Source: Cryptomeria japonica | Taxonomy: Eukaryota; Streptophyta; Pinopsida; Cupressales; Cupressaceae | NCBI RefSeq assembly: GCF_030272615.1 | Contig: NC_081412.1 | Coordinates: 684,084,583-684,148,582 of the forward strand | Length of the DNA stretch: 64,000 nucleotides | Direction: 5' to 3' | Shown here: positions 1-10,497 of the stretch, in pieces | Position numbering within the stretch: the first letter of the stretch is position 1 | Layout of the letters: each line of letters begins with the position of its first letter | The notes under the pieces: model-generated | Told to the model about the DNA's origin: nothing | What the model saw: the letters and a program-made list of their open reading frames with translations, nothing else | The model's database searches: none | Position numbers and translations under genes: made by a program

Positions 1-579
1 AAGATATTTGAAAGGAAATTTCAAATCAAGAACGACAAATATGACAAATTATGACAAAATTGACATTTTTTATGCAAGATTGATTGATTGACAAATTATG
101 ACAAAATTGAAATGCCATTCCCATGAAATTAGGGGAAATATTAGAAAAATTGAAGAAAATAGGAGAAATAGAAAATTAGGAATTAGGAGAAATTAGTAAA
201 TTGGAAAATTGGGGAAAAAGATGAAATAGAAATTAGGTGAATTAATTAATAGGTTTTCATCCATTAATTAATTCATGAAAAGACTTAGGACTAAATAAAT
301 AGATTTATTTAACCCACAAAGAAGAAGAAAAGGATTAAATGATCAAATCATAAAACCCTAGAAATAAGAGAACAAGGAATTAGGTCAAGACAACAAGAAA
401 TTAATGTCGATTCGATCATGATTTTGATTGACAAAGGACCAATGCTGATAAACGATTGAGATTGGTTGACAAATTGACCAAGATTGACAAAGAGATCAAA
501 TTGATAGGCACCAATTGATGAGAAACAATGACTAATTGATCCAAATTGATACGATTGAAAATGACAATGATCAATGATG
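1..579. other. AT-rich low-complexity DNA, no gene seen
   Basis: Short motifs such as GACAAATTATGACAAAATTG and ATTGAC recur irregularly, and a purine-rich stretch of gaaat/ggaaaa words runs from about 120 to 240. Open frames here are short and look like repeat artefacts. I see no element ends. Confidence 0.6.
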
Positions 580-800
580 AATCGATCGCAAAATGACAAG
601 ATTGACAAGTAGATAAGGATCAATAACAAATCGATCGCAAAATGACAAGATTGACAAGGACAAGGATCGATGACGAATCGATCACAAAATGACAAGATTG
701 ACAAGGACGAGGATCGATGACAAATCGATTGCAAAATGACGAGATTGACAAGGACGAGGATCGATGACAAATCAATCGCAAAATGACAAGATTGACAAGA
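580..800. repeat. 47-bp tandem repeat, about 4.6 copies
   Basis: Units beginning AATCGATCGCA start at 580, 629, 676, 723 and 770. Spacing is 49, then 47, 47 and 47 bp. The body of each unit is AAAATGACAAGATTGACAAG followed by GACGAGGATCGATGAC, with a few substitutions per copy. Because 47 is not a multiple of three, the same sequence is read in all three frames in turn. This produces a long but meaningless minus-strand open frame across 348-869. Confidence 0.9.
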
Positions 801-1494
801 GGACAAAACCCTAATTCTATCATCGATTAGGATTGACGATGTCCAAAATGATGATAAATGAGCACGCACATTGATGCGACAGGATAAGACCGACCAAAAT
901 CATGACTGAAGATTGCTATCGACAATACCTAATTCGAAAGCGAGAAAAATGAGGAATGAAGAAGAAGGATTCGATGCTCACAAATGATAAAGACCAAGTG
1001 TGCAACATAGAAGAAATGTTAATGCAATGCAAAAACCCTAAAATAAGGCAATGCGCAAATGTTAAAGTATGACTCTGCAAGCACTGACCATTTTTAGATG
1101 TCTACAATACCCAATCAAGAAGTGAATAACTTTATTTGCGAGCTGGTTGTCAATAGTGTAACAAATATCAAGCACCATTACTTGAATGGTCTAAAAGATT
1201 TTGACAAGATTTACTAGATCATAAAAAATCTTTATTTTGAATTATGTATTATTTTAATATAAAAAAACTATAAAAATATGAATGCTTTTAGATTTAACTC
1301 TATTTTTCAATCACATATTAGAACACATTTAATGATCCATTATAAAAAAAAAAAAGAGAGATAGGAAGAAAACATTGATTCTAGAAACACAACTTGAATC
1401 GAAAAGCACCCATACAATTGTTGATGACATGTTGAAAAGATAATGAGAGGTGTTGACAAGACAATGTGAGCCATGCATTTGAAATCGCCGTGGG
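801..1494. other. Unassigned AT-rich stretch
   Basis: AT-rich, with no recognisable gene, RNA or element terminus. CAAAACCCTAA-type words recur (about 805, 1030), but this is a plain plant-like word and not an array. Confidence 0.5.
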
Positions 1495-1776
1495 CAATGC
1501 ATTTGAAACAGACCTGAGTGAAGTGTGATACTTTTCTCATCACTTTCTATAAAGGTGGGGCATGTTATTTCATTGCGATAATGACAAATTTATGAAGAAA
1601 ATGAGTGCAAGTAAATGTGAGCGATGGAAGTTGCCGTAAGTCCTGCGATGACATCTTTCTCTATTTATTGATTTTTTAATACGTTCAAAACAGGCGTGAA
1701 TGAATACTTTTCTCATCACTTTCTATTATTTCATTTTAATTACTTTCCAGTCCGAGCAAGAAAATGAGTGCAAGTA

Positions 1777-2237
1777 GGGGAAAGGACCCAGTAGTCGTGC
1801 ACCCTAACTTCACGCTTCTCAAAATCCTACTTGGAAATTTCGAATCACTCCGATTTTTTTACAGTAGCTTACTTGGCAAGTCCCCTGCTTATAACTAAGG
1901 TTTCAGGGCCACATCATCAAATATGATGCCACATCAGCATGCTTTTTGCCAAGGTGTCCAAAACAACCCCAAAAAAAAGTGAGACCAATAGGCGTGCAAA
2001 AGAGACCCCAATAGTTGTGCAGCCGATGTGGCATCACCTGATTGGTTACTTTTTACAATATTAGTACATTTCTTAACAACTATTGGTACATTTCCTAACA
2101 ACTGTTGGTACATTTCCTAACAAAAATTGATATTTTTTGTTTCAAACAATAGGTTTTATTTGTTCAATTTTTGGAACAAAAGGTATCAACAACCCTCACA
2201 ACAATTGGAACATGCTCAACTACTGGGTCCTTTCCCC
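1777..2237. mobile_element. MITE-like element with 19-bp TIRs and TA duplication
   Basis: The left end GGGGAAAGGACCCAGTAGT matches the inverted right end ACTACTGGGTCCTTTCCCC perfectly over 19 bp, and similarity continues weakly (G-GCA). TA lies outside both ends (1775-1776 and 2238-2239), as for Tc1/mariner-like or Stowaway-like MITEs. It is 461 bp with no coding capacity. Internally, variants of the end motif recur (GAGACC-AATAG--GTGCA near 1981 and 2001). The interrupted tandem-array copy rejoins cleanly around TA when the element is removed. Family assignment beyond the TA target is inference. Confidence 0.8.
2061..2126. repeat. 22-bp tandem repeat, 3 copies, inside the MITE
   Basis: Three adjacent 22-mers, each close to TTGGTACATTTCCTAACAAC, begin at 2061, 2083 and 2105. 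The first has TTAGTACATTTCTTAAC. They lie in the right half of the MITE-like element. Confidence 0.85.
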
Positions 2238-2660
2238 TAATCGTGTTAGAAAAATTCAGAAGATAATGAGTGACAAACAAGTGTTACGTTTGAAACAAGC
2301 TGTCAGCCGTACATTTAAAACCGTCGTAAGCCTTACGTTTGAAAGAGGCGTGAAGCATACGTTGTTCAAAACAGGTGTCAGTGAAGTGTGACGCACTATT
2401 TCTCATCACTTTCTATAAACGTTGGACTTTGATATTTGTGATTACTTTCCAGTCCGTGCAGGAAAATGAGAGTGCAAGTAAATTACGCTGGAAATTCCTG
2501 AAGATAATGATACTTGTTGACAAACAATGTATCTATCTACTTTGGCATATTTTTTCTCATCCATTTCTATAAAACTTGGACTAATTATTGCCACACACAT
2601 TGCAATTGGTTTGCAGATTTTTCTCTTTCAATTCTATAAAAGTTGGAATAATTGTTTAGG

Positions 2661-4017
2661 TTTGTACGACGAAATGAGGTGTTACCTTACAGAGTAGAAC
2701 ATAGACCACATGTTTGATATGACATTTTTTTCTCTCTACTTGACCCATCCGGAAATATCATAGAAGACTTCACTAATTTAATTACATGGACTTTTTTTTT
2801 TAATTGTAGTTTAATTTTATTTAAAATATATATATTTTTTTATTTATAAAAATGTATAAATTTATTAAAAGGAAAAGAATGTACAAGAGATATCAACAAT
2901 CTGGAAGGAGGTTCGATCAAGTCAAAAAGTGTACTCATGTTGAATAGAAGGAAGCAATACATAAAGAAGGCTGGTCAAAGCTAAAGAGCATTTGCAGCAA
3001 TCAATTATAATAAGAGAAAATGCGACTTTTCTTCAAGAGTACAAAGCACATGATCATTTGTAACGATATTAAACATTGCAAGTAAGCACTCATATGAGCT
3101 TTAGCAGTCCAAGACAAGACTACACACATTAATATTATTTTAAATTATGTAAACATTTGGATTAAATTAATTGTAAGTGTTTTCTCAATACAATTGAATG
3201 ATTTTTTTTCTATATTTTAAGTTATGAGTTGAGATGATTATATCTTTGTTATACCATTTAATTTGTATATTTGTGTAAAAAATGAAGTGATGATTTATTA
3301 TTCACTATCTGAGGAGGGGGGGCGAAATGAAGTTATTACAACCTCCCTTGTCGTTTGGATGCTAAGTTTCCTTCAAAATGGAAAAAGTTTTGAAAGTGTT
3401 TTTGAAGGTCTATAGATGGTTTTGTTGGTCTACAATGTTGTTTGTGATGTCTGGTGAAAAATTATAGTAGGTTTTGGCTTAAAGCTTGAACAATGGGTAA
3501 AAGATGTATGTTTCTTAGAAAGTACAAAGATATTTTGCACTCTCAATACAGGTTCTAGATCAAAGGAAAGAGTCACCTCATCATAGGTGAGGATCCAGAA
3601 AGACTATAGAGGATTGATCAAACAAATAGATGCAGGAGGAATTAAAATGATATAAGAGGCCGTCGAGATATAGGTGCTCCTAGAAGTAGATGTGTTGGAG
3701 TGAGTCTGGAAGTGAATGAGTTAGAAGAAGAAGAATAACAAATATATTGGTGGAGATTCTGGTCCCAAATGGAATCCAACAAGGGTAAGGAGAAAGTTAC
3801 TAAAGATAAATATGTAAGTGACTTTAGAAAGATTCAAGAAGAAACATGAGGGAGGAGAAGACAAAAGCCCAAATGACAAATAAAGTATAAGTAGTAGTGC
3901 ACCTATCCAGGAGGATATTTTAAAGCAAGCTACTCCTCCTTGGATTGATGCAGTGTGATGTAGTGGCTACTCTTAGGGTGAGCAGTGTGTGTTGCAGTTA
4001 GTAGAGTCTTATCAATA

Positions 4018-4019
<2 letters not shown>
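2661..4019. other. No gene seen; probably degraded element DNA
   Basis: AT-rich, with long T and A runs at 2790-2880. From about 3340 the composition resembles the 3' part of decayed plus-strand copia elements elsewhere in the window, but no reverse transcriptase or RNase H motif is recognisable. It may be the rotted body of element C0, whose 3' end follows. Confidence 0.4.

Positions 4020-4071
<52 letters not shown>
4020..4071. repeat. (GA)n microsatellite, about 26 units
   Basis: An uninterrupted GA dinucleotide run. The arginine/glutamate-rich frame that crosses it is a product of the repeat. Confidence 0.97.
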
Positions 4072-4074
<3 letters not shown>

Positions 4075-4514
4075 AACACTATACCCTTTGTCATTGATGT
4101 CAAAGGGGGGGAGAGATACAGATTGGGAAAGAGTTCAATTTGCTTTGTTTTAGGTGTTACACAAATGTTGCCACCAATGACAAAGGCGGAGAATGTTGGA
4201 AACTTGAATTGTGTTTGTTGTAATTGATGTCAACATGTCTTGTGTTGTCATTGATGTCACTGTGTATTTCAGATGATCTGGAAATGCATGTTTCAATGTT
4301 GTTGTGTGGTTTGGTAGTAATATTGGGGTGATTTTGAAATGTTGGTGTAGTGGAAGTTTCAACATGTAGGAAACCATATTTATAGAGGAAAGAGTTTTTA
4401 ATGTTCCAATGGAAGAATGTTTTGCATTCCTTCGGTGTGTGAATATCATGGAGTATGGTTATGTATATAATTTTTACGATCGATGTATATTTTTACTATC
4501 AAGTTTATAGGTCC
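4072..4514 (+). mobile_element. C0: 3' tail and left part of 3' LTR of a plus-strand copia element
   Basis: A purine tract with TGTCAAAGGGGGGGAGAGAT lies at about 4098, and a polypurine tract GACAAAGGCGGAGAA directly precedes TGTTGG at 4194, the expected U3 start. The stretch 4194-4514 is LTR and is then broken by element C1. It continues after C1 from 11849. The 15-bp inverted repeat around the PPT (4167-4181 and 4220-4234) matches other copia ends here. No coding part of C0 is recognisable. Confidence 0.65.
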
Positions 4515-5860
4515 TGTTGGTAACAACAAAGGAGGACAACTGAGAGGAGGGGGGGGGGGGTGTGGGGTGAATTAGTTGTCACCGGAATATCCAAAATCAA
4601 CCTTAAAACCAAATCTGATCAACTGCAACAACAAGAAAGATAACACACAATAGCAACACAACACATAACACCACGATTTTAAAGTGGAAAACCTAGTCAA
4701 GGGAAAAATCATGGTGGGACCCTACCCACAATGAAATGAAACTCTATAGTAGTATGTGAAATAATTACAATGGGAATGCACATGCATTCAGGCTCATTGC
4801 CTAGAGCTCAATGCTCAAGATACAATAACTTGGAAGGCTACAACCCTAAAGGAAGATTCACTACCTTACAAGGAAGTCTCACTGACTTAGAAAGAATTTG
4901 GACAACAATCCAGATTACATGAAATGAAGAAATAACATCTCCAAATGCCTAATACAAGTTTCAATTAAGCTCACCAGTTTGCTCTGCAACTCCTCAAACT
5001 CTACTTAAACACATCACCGAAGGATATATCCACTATGTTCACACAAACAATCTCTCTAGATAATACAGACACCACTGATCACCAAATTTCATGAATAATA
5101 CATCCATATATCGATCATCAACCTTAGGCATAAGGTCAACTCAACCCAAAAGACCTAATAACAAAATCTCAACACTCGATACAAAGATCAACCACCAGAC
5201 CAATATTATGACATAACATGGACCCAAATCAAATGCTCAAACATGCTACACCATCAGAAATATCTCCAAGAACAACCACAACATGCTACATCACCAAATA
5301 GGTCTCACATAGCATGAACAACATCACTGGATAAGGAGAACACCAAAACGATGCACAATGATCAATGTGGATCATCAAAATAAATAGGACATGATTAGGA
5401 AATACTAGTAAACATGCTAGAATCATTTGCAACAACTGGAATCACACCATATTTCAAATCTTCATGTGTCAACATCTGAAACTCAGCAAAACTCAAACAA
5501 CAGTAACTGCCATATGGAAAGATAACTTGCAAGGCACCAAATCATGAACCATCTAAAATGAAGATACTCATGAATTCCCCAAACACTATCCCAAAACTAC
5601 ATCACAAGATCTGATCACACCAGAATATACCAGAGGAAATATTGAACACTATAAAGCACTGATCAGAGTAACTAAATCATAATCTAGATCATGTAATATG
5701 ATCAATCAATCTTCTGGATCACTGAAACCAATCAATAATGATACAAGGATGCTAGAAATACTCCAACATAGAATCACCAACCCAAGAAACCAATTAACAA
5801 TCACTAGAATATGTTGACATCAATGACAACAACATATCCTAGCAGTAGTAATATAAAACA
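4515..5860 (-). repeat. C1 3' LTR
   Basis: Left copy of the 1346-bp LTR. In sense orientation it ends with a G-run/C-run region (GGGGGGGGGG at about 4550 on the plus strand) and a GTGGAAAACCTAG...GGGAAAAATCATGGTGGGAC block shared in form with other LTRs here. The U3 end at 5860 abuts the polypurine tract. Confidence 0.93.
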
Positions 5861-6240
5861 ATCTCCCCCTTTGGCATTGATGGCAACATATGGATGTGAA
5901 AAACAGTCAATGCAAAGAAAGAAATTAACTCCAACAAAAGCTCCCCCTAAGAACATGTACCCAAGGATAGAATCATTTTTTTCACATACATCTCTCCCCC
6001 TTTGACAATAATGCCAAAGACACATAAAACAAAAGCATCTCTCTCCCAAAAACATGAATCAACAAACTCTCCTCCTTTGAACAAGAGAAAAGGCATCTCT
6101 CCCCCAAAGGAATACAAAATCAACTGATACACACACTAACTACTCTGGTTGAGTAGCAACACCAACTCGTCAACCCGAATAAAGGATAAGATTGTAAATT
6201 CCATCGGATTGATGCAAATCAATGCATCTTAGTTCTCATC
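5861..6240 (-). promoter_or_regulatory. C1 polypurine tract and upstream purine-tract cluster
   Basis: Directly inside the 3' LTR the minus strand reads GCCAAAGGGGGAGAT, the primer site for plus-strand DNA synthesis. Similar purine tracts follow inward near 5940, 5993, 6068 and 6095 in the non-coding stretch between RNase H and the LTR. Only the first touches the LTR and should be the functional PPT. Confidence 0.8.
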
Positions 6241-7880
6241 AGGAGGGGCAGAAACCCCTAACTTGTTTTTCAAATAACAAAAGGTTTATGCAGACAAAGG
6301 CTTAGTAAAGATATATGCAATCTATTATGTAGTAGATACATACTCCAGTTTCACTTCATGCTCACTCACCTTCTCCCTCAAGAAATGATACTTGATAGAC
6401 ACATGCTTAGTCTTAGAATGTTGCACCGAATTCTTTGACATATGAATAGTACTTGAATTATCACAATAAATAATAGTAGGCTCATCATACACAACTCTGA
6501 TATCCTTCAACATTTTCTTCATCCAAACTACCTAACTACAGTTAGTAGTAGCAACAATATACTCAGCTTCAGTAGTAGATAAAGATACTAAATCTTTCTT
6601 TTTTCTAGCCCATTAAACCAATTTCTTTCCTAAAAGGAATGCACCACCGGAGGTACTCTTCCGGTCATCAAAATCTCCTACCCAATCTGCATCAGTGTAA
6701 GTACAAAACATGAAATCATTATTCTTAGGATACCATAAACCATAACCAACATTTCCTTTCAAGTATCTCAATATCCTCTTAACAACAGTTACATGACATT
6801 CTTTCAAAAGAACTTGATATCTAGCAACCATGCACACAACATGCATAATGTCAGGTCTAGTTTGAGTCAAATATAGCAATCCACCAACCATATATCTGTA
6901 CAAATTCTAATTAGCTTTTGAAGATTCATCATTCTTAGATAGTTTACAACTAGTCACCATAGGAGTTCCAACCAATTTAGAATCATCTAACTCAAATTTC
7001 TTCAACAATTCAATAACATACTTAGCTTGAGATATAATAATACCTTTACTAGTCTGTGCAGTCTGTAATCCCAAGAAGAATTTCATCTCACCTATATCAT
7101 AGACATCTCAAAGTGTTTTTGCATATCACAGACAAACTTCATGCTCAAGTCATCATCACCTCCAAAAATGATATCATCAAAAAATACTTCAACAATCAAA
7201 ATGTTATTGTTCTCAATCTTAAAGTATAGATTACTATCAATAATACCTTTAGTGAATTCCAATTTCAACAAGTTTTTATCCAATCTAGAATACTAGGCTC
7301 TAGGGGCTTGCTTTAATCTATAAAGATCTTTCTTCAATCTGCATGCCATGTCTCCTTCACTTGATAGAGAAAATCCATGAGGTTGCTCAATGTAGACTTC
7401 TTCCTCAAGATCACCATTCAGAAAAGAAGATTTGACATCCATCTGATATACCTTGAAATCTTTATAAGCAACATGTGCAAGCAACAATCTAAAAACTTCA
7501 AGTCTGGCTACTGGAGCAAAATTCTCCTCATATTCAATACCTTCCTGTTGTAAATTAACCTTTGCAAACCAATCTAGGTTTGTTTCTAACAACTTCACCG
7601 ACTTCATTCTGTTTGTTCTGGAATACCCATTTTGTGCCAATCACATTCTTGTCTTTAGGTCTAAGCACAAGCTCCCATGTATTATGATTTTCAATTTGAT
7701 TCAATTCATCTTCCATTGCATTTATCCAATTTTCATTCTTACAAGCTTCTTGAACAATCTTAGGATCAATTTTAGAAATCAAACATCCTTCTTCAACAAC
7801 AAGTCTTCTTCTAGTCATAACACCTTTTCTCTTATCACCAATAATCTGATTTTCAGAATAATTTAGTCTCACATACCTTG
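6241..7880 (-). pseudogene. C1 reverse transcriptase-RNase H remnant
   Basis: Copia RT (RVT_2 type) followed by RNase H. Visible marks, in sense order, are [19 protein letters not shown] near 7690, the [14 protein letters not shown] motif near 7430, the [10 protein letters not shown] motif near 7300, the active-site loop near 7170, TRPDIMHVVCMVARYQ near 6840, the RNase H motif YTDADWVGD near 6700, and KTKHVSIKYHFLREK near 6390. The active site reads FFDD where sister copies have FVDD. Several stops and frameshifts separate the pieces, so no enzyme is made. It would have copied the element RNA in cytoplasmic particles. Confidence 0.9.
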
Positions 7881-8129
7881 AGGTCTTGTTTTTATTCTAA
7901 TTCTTAGGATCCTTCACTTCTTCACCCACAGCAGCAACATCTGGATTAACTGTCTCTACCAGATCATTTTGCTTCAAAGGCTCAGTCTTATTAGGCTTCA
8001 TAATAACTTCTCAGTCAACATTTTCATATCCATGAGCTCTGATTTCCTTTCCAATGTTTTCATCCACTTTCACATTTGCACTTCCCACTATCTTTCACAA
8101 TCTCTTATTGTAACACTAGTAGGATTTGA
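7881..8129 (-). other. C1 integrase-RT linker remnant
   Basis: Between the integrase C-terminal part (ending near 8137) and RT, the minus strand holds a low-identity linker with stops. It corresponds to the variable proline/glutamate-rich region between these domains in copia polyproteins. No separate gene is seen. Confidence 0.5.
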
Positions 8130-8965
8130 TCTTAGTTTAATAACCCAAAAAAATACCTTCATCACATCTTGTATCAAACTTTCCTAAATCCTCATCTCTC
8201 TTGATATAACACTTGCTTCCAAAAATTCTGAAGTATTTAATAGTAGGAACATAACTAAACCATAGCTCATAAGGATTCTCACCAGTATCACCTTTTATGT
8301 GCACCTGGTTAAATGTGTATACAACAATTCTAAAAACTTTTCTCCAATAGATTTTCGACACATTTCCTTCAATCAACATAGTCCTTGCAACATCCAATAT
8401 AGTCATGTTCTTCCTTTCAACAACTCCATTCTGTTGAGTGGTTATAGGGGCAGATAATTGTTTTCTAATCCCATGGTTATCACAAAAAGAATCACTCACC
8501 GGAGAATAATTCTCTTCCTTTGTCAGATCTTAAACATTTCAGCTTCAATCCAGACTCACTCTCAACTATGGCTTTGAATATCTTTATTTTTTCCAATGCT
8601 TCTGATTTCTCTCTTAGAAAGACAATCCATACCATTCTGGAATAATCATCAATCAGCAATATAAAATATCTGTCTCCCTGCACACTTCTCACTCTTGTAG
8701 GTCCACATAGGCCAGTATGCACAAGATCTAATAATCCATTAGATGTATATTGTTTTCTCTTAAAATATATTGTTGTTTGCTTTCCCATTTGACATTCCTT
8801 ATATACCCGATTAACAGGCTTAACAATTTTAGGCAAATCTCTAACAGTATGACTATTACTGATCTTGATCAAGCAATCAAAGTTAACATGACACATTCTC
8901 CTATGCCATAACCAGCTTTGATCAATTTAAGCAATCAAACAACTTTTCCCATCAACATTTAAATG
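8130..8965 (-). pseudogene. C1 integrase remnant
   Basis: Contains the GAG-pre-integrase part (CHVNFDCLIKIS and CKECQMGK-type motif near 8880-8800) and the rve catalytic core. The first catalytic region is DLVHTGLCGP (about 8740), the second LRSDKGRELF (about 8510), and the glutamate lies in QQNGVVERKN (about 8420). The core is followed by GSKCYIKRDED and CDEGIFLGY. The second motif is altered (normally SDNGGEF in the family), and a frame change splits the domain near 8495. Integrase would join cDNA to chromosomal DNA; this copy is dead. Confidence 0.9.
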
Positions 8966-9029
8966 AAGGATATTACATTTTGTTTGAGTTTCGGTTATGA
9001 TCTCTATACTAAAGGTATTAAGGATTTTG

Positions 9030-9330
9030 CACTTTCCATTCTTGAATTATAAATTATATCCTTTGTCAACCATTTGTCCTACACTCAAAAGATTATGCTT
9101 CAAACCTTCAACATACAAGACATCATCAGCGTTATGCTTACCATTAAAAAAAATAGAACCTCTACCATGGATCACACAAGCTTTGTTATCTCCAAATCTT
9201 ACTATCCCACTATCATACTTTTCCATATTTATAAATTATCTTTTATCACGAATCATATGATGTGAACAACCACTTTCAATTAACCATTCATATTCCTCTT
9301 CAACTTCAATATCTAAAACCTTCTCCTTAG
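9030..9330 (-). pseudogene. C1 protease remnant, catalytic Asp replaced
   Basis: Aspartic protease of the copia polyprotein, in frame with Gag upstream. The hallmark LDSGCSHHM reads WLIESGCSHHM at about 9265-9290, so the catalytic Asp codon has become GAA (9275-9277). A stop follows shortly after. Downstream YVEGLKHNLLSVGQ (about 9090) marks the usual end of this domain and start of the pre-integrase region. The protease normally cuts Gag-Pol; this copy should be inactive. Confidence 0.85.
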
Positions 9331-10441
9331 TAGTATGGTTTGTAGAATCAATGGGTACCAGTCCATCTTCTCCAATGTCAATGAATCAAATTTCATCTCT
9401 AGAATTTCTATTCTTTGATTCTTCATCCATGACACCTTCATCAGTAGTGTAATAAAAATTCTTATGATATTTATACTTCTGGTTAGACTTATAGGGCTTA
9501 TTACACTTCTCATGATTTTCATATCTATCATTCCTTTAAAACTTGTCATGTTTATCATGCCTATCATACTTAGACATTCTTTCTGGGCATCTGGAAGCAA
9601 AATGTCCTATCTTATTGCAAGAGAAACATTTCAAAGGTAATTTTCCATCATACTTACTATCTCCCTTAGGCAATCTCCGGGAAATTCGAGCTTCAAGCTC
9701 CTCCAATTCTCTTTCTTGCTCTTCCATTTCTCTCCTTTCTCTCTCATATCTGGATATTCTGCATGAACTATCTCCTAGATAATATCTCTGCTTTCCAAAT
9801 ACATATGCTCTAAATATTGTCTCAGTCTTTTCATGAGATTCTTCAAATTCACTCAATTTAAATGCAACAATCTTCCCAACTAGCATATCTCTTGTGACAA
9901 TAGTCACACTCTGGATCTCATCAATAGCAGTTACCTTATGTTTATATGCATCCAGTAATGATCTCAACACCTCAACAACAATCTCATATTCTTGAAGAGT
10001 TCCACTAGCACACCTGATATTCAGAACAATCTCATTCACTTTATCCATAAAGGATTTTATGTTCTTATCTTCACTCATCTTCAATCTCTCATACTTCCCT
10101 TTCAAGATCTACAACTTAGCAACTTTGACATGTTTATCTCCTTCATACAAGGTTTCAAGATTCTCCCAAATCTGATTTGCAGTCTGGAGTTCCATCACAT
10201 TAGTTATCTTAGAATCTATCTGGGCAATTGCCAAGGCTTCCTTCGCTCTAATGTTATTCTTTTCTTCTTTGATCTCATCAGTGGTGGTTGGACCATTATA
10301 AGGAACATTATAAGCATTCTTTGTAATCTTCTAGCAGTCATCACCAAGACACTTCAAATGAACTTCCATCCAATTCTTTCATATGGAATAGTTGCTTCCA
10401 TCAAACCTTAGACTCTCCTTCTTGTACATATAAGTTTCCAT
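9331..10441 (-). pseudogene. C1 Gag remnant with CCHC zinc knuckle
   Basis: Translation would begin at the ATG at 10439-10441, 43 bases inside the PBS, giving METYMYKKESLRFDG and a UBN2/DUF4219-type capsid domain. The open stretch 9536-10105 carries ITAIDEI-like and DTLVGK-like motifs, a charged coiled region (ERERREMEEQERELEELEAR), and one zinc knuckle, CFSCNKIGHFASRC (CX2CX4HX4C). Stops upstream (for example TGG to TGA near 10380) break it. Gag forms the particle and binds the genomic RNA. Confidence 0.88.
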
Positions 10442-10483
10442 CTTGGATCACCTCAAGCAACCAATCTTCTTCCATGGGATCTA

Positions 10484-10497
10484 GCTCTGATACCAAT
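10484..10497 (-). promoter_or_regulatory. C1 primer binding site (initiator Met-tRNA)
   Basis: The minus strand reads ATTGGTATCAGAGC directly inside the 5' LTR. TGGTATCAGAGC is complementary to the 3' end of plant initiator tRNA-Met. Confidence 0.95.

Larger units (their letters stand above)
1495..2660. repeat. Degenerate tandem array, unit about 180 bp
   Basis: A module recurs with substitutions and gaps. It contains GTTCAAAACAGG-GTGA, then TTCTCATCACTTTCTAT, then ATTACTTTCCAGTCCG, GAAAATGAG-GTGCAAGTA, and AGAAGATAATGA with TTGACAAACAA. Copies of the TTCTCATCACTTTCTAT core lie near 1534, 1710 and 2400, and weaker ones near 2553 and 2620. The copy starting near 1683 is cut by the MITE at 1777-2237 and resumes after it. 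No coding function is evident; the plus-strand frame 2137-2391 only reads through repeat and MITE. Confidence 0.7.

Noticed and set aside
580-800. CRISPR-like array
   Set aside because: Units are contiguous tandem repeats without spacers, in a plant genome.
348-869. Minus-strand open frame of 173 codons
   Set aside because: It is created by the 47-bp tandem repeat, which cycles through all three frames. There are no protein features apart from repeated words.
3985-4227. Open frame with an Arg-Glu repeat
   Set aside because: Direct product of the (GA)n microsatellite.
10484-10497. Possible tRNA-Met gene fragment (also at 20504, 48797, 59196)
   Set aside because: Only the 12-14 nt complementary to the tRNA 3' end occur, directly at LTR borders, so these are primer binding sites.
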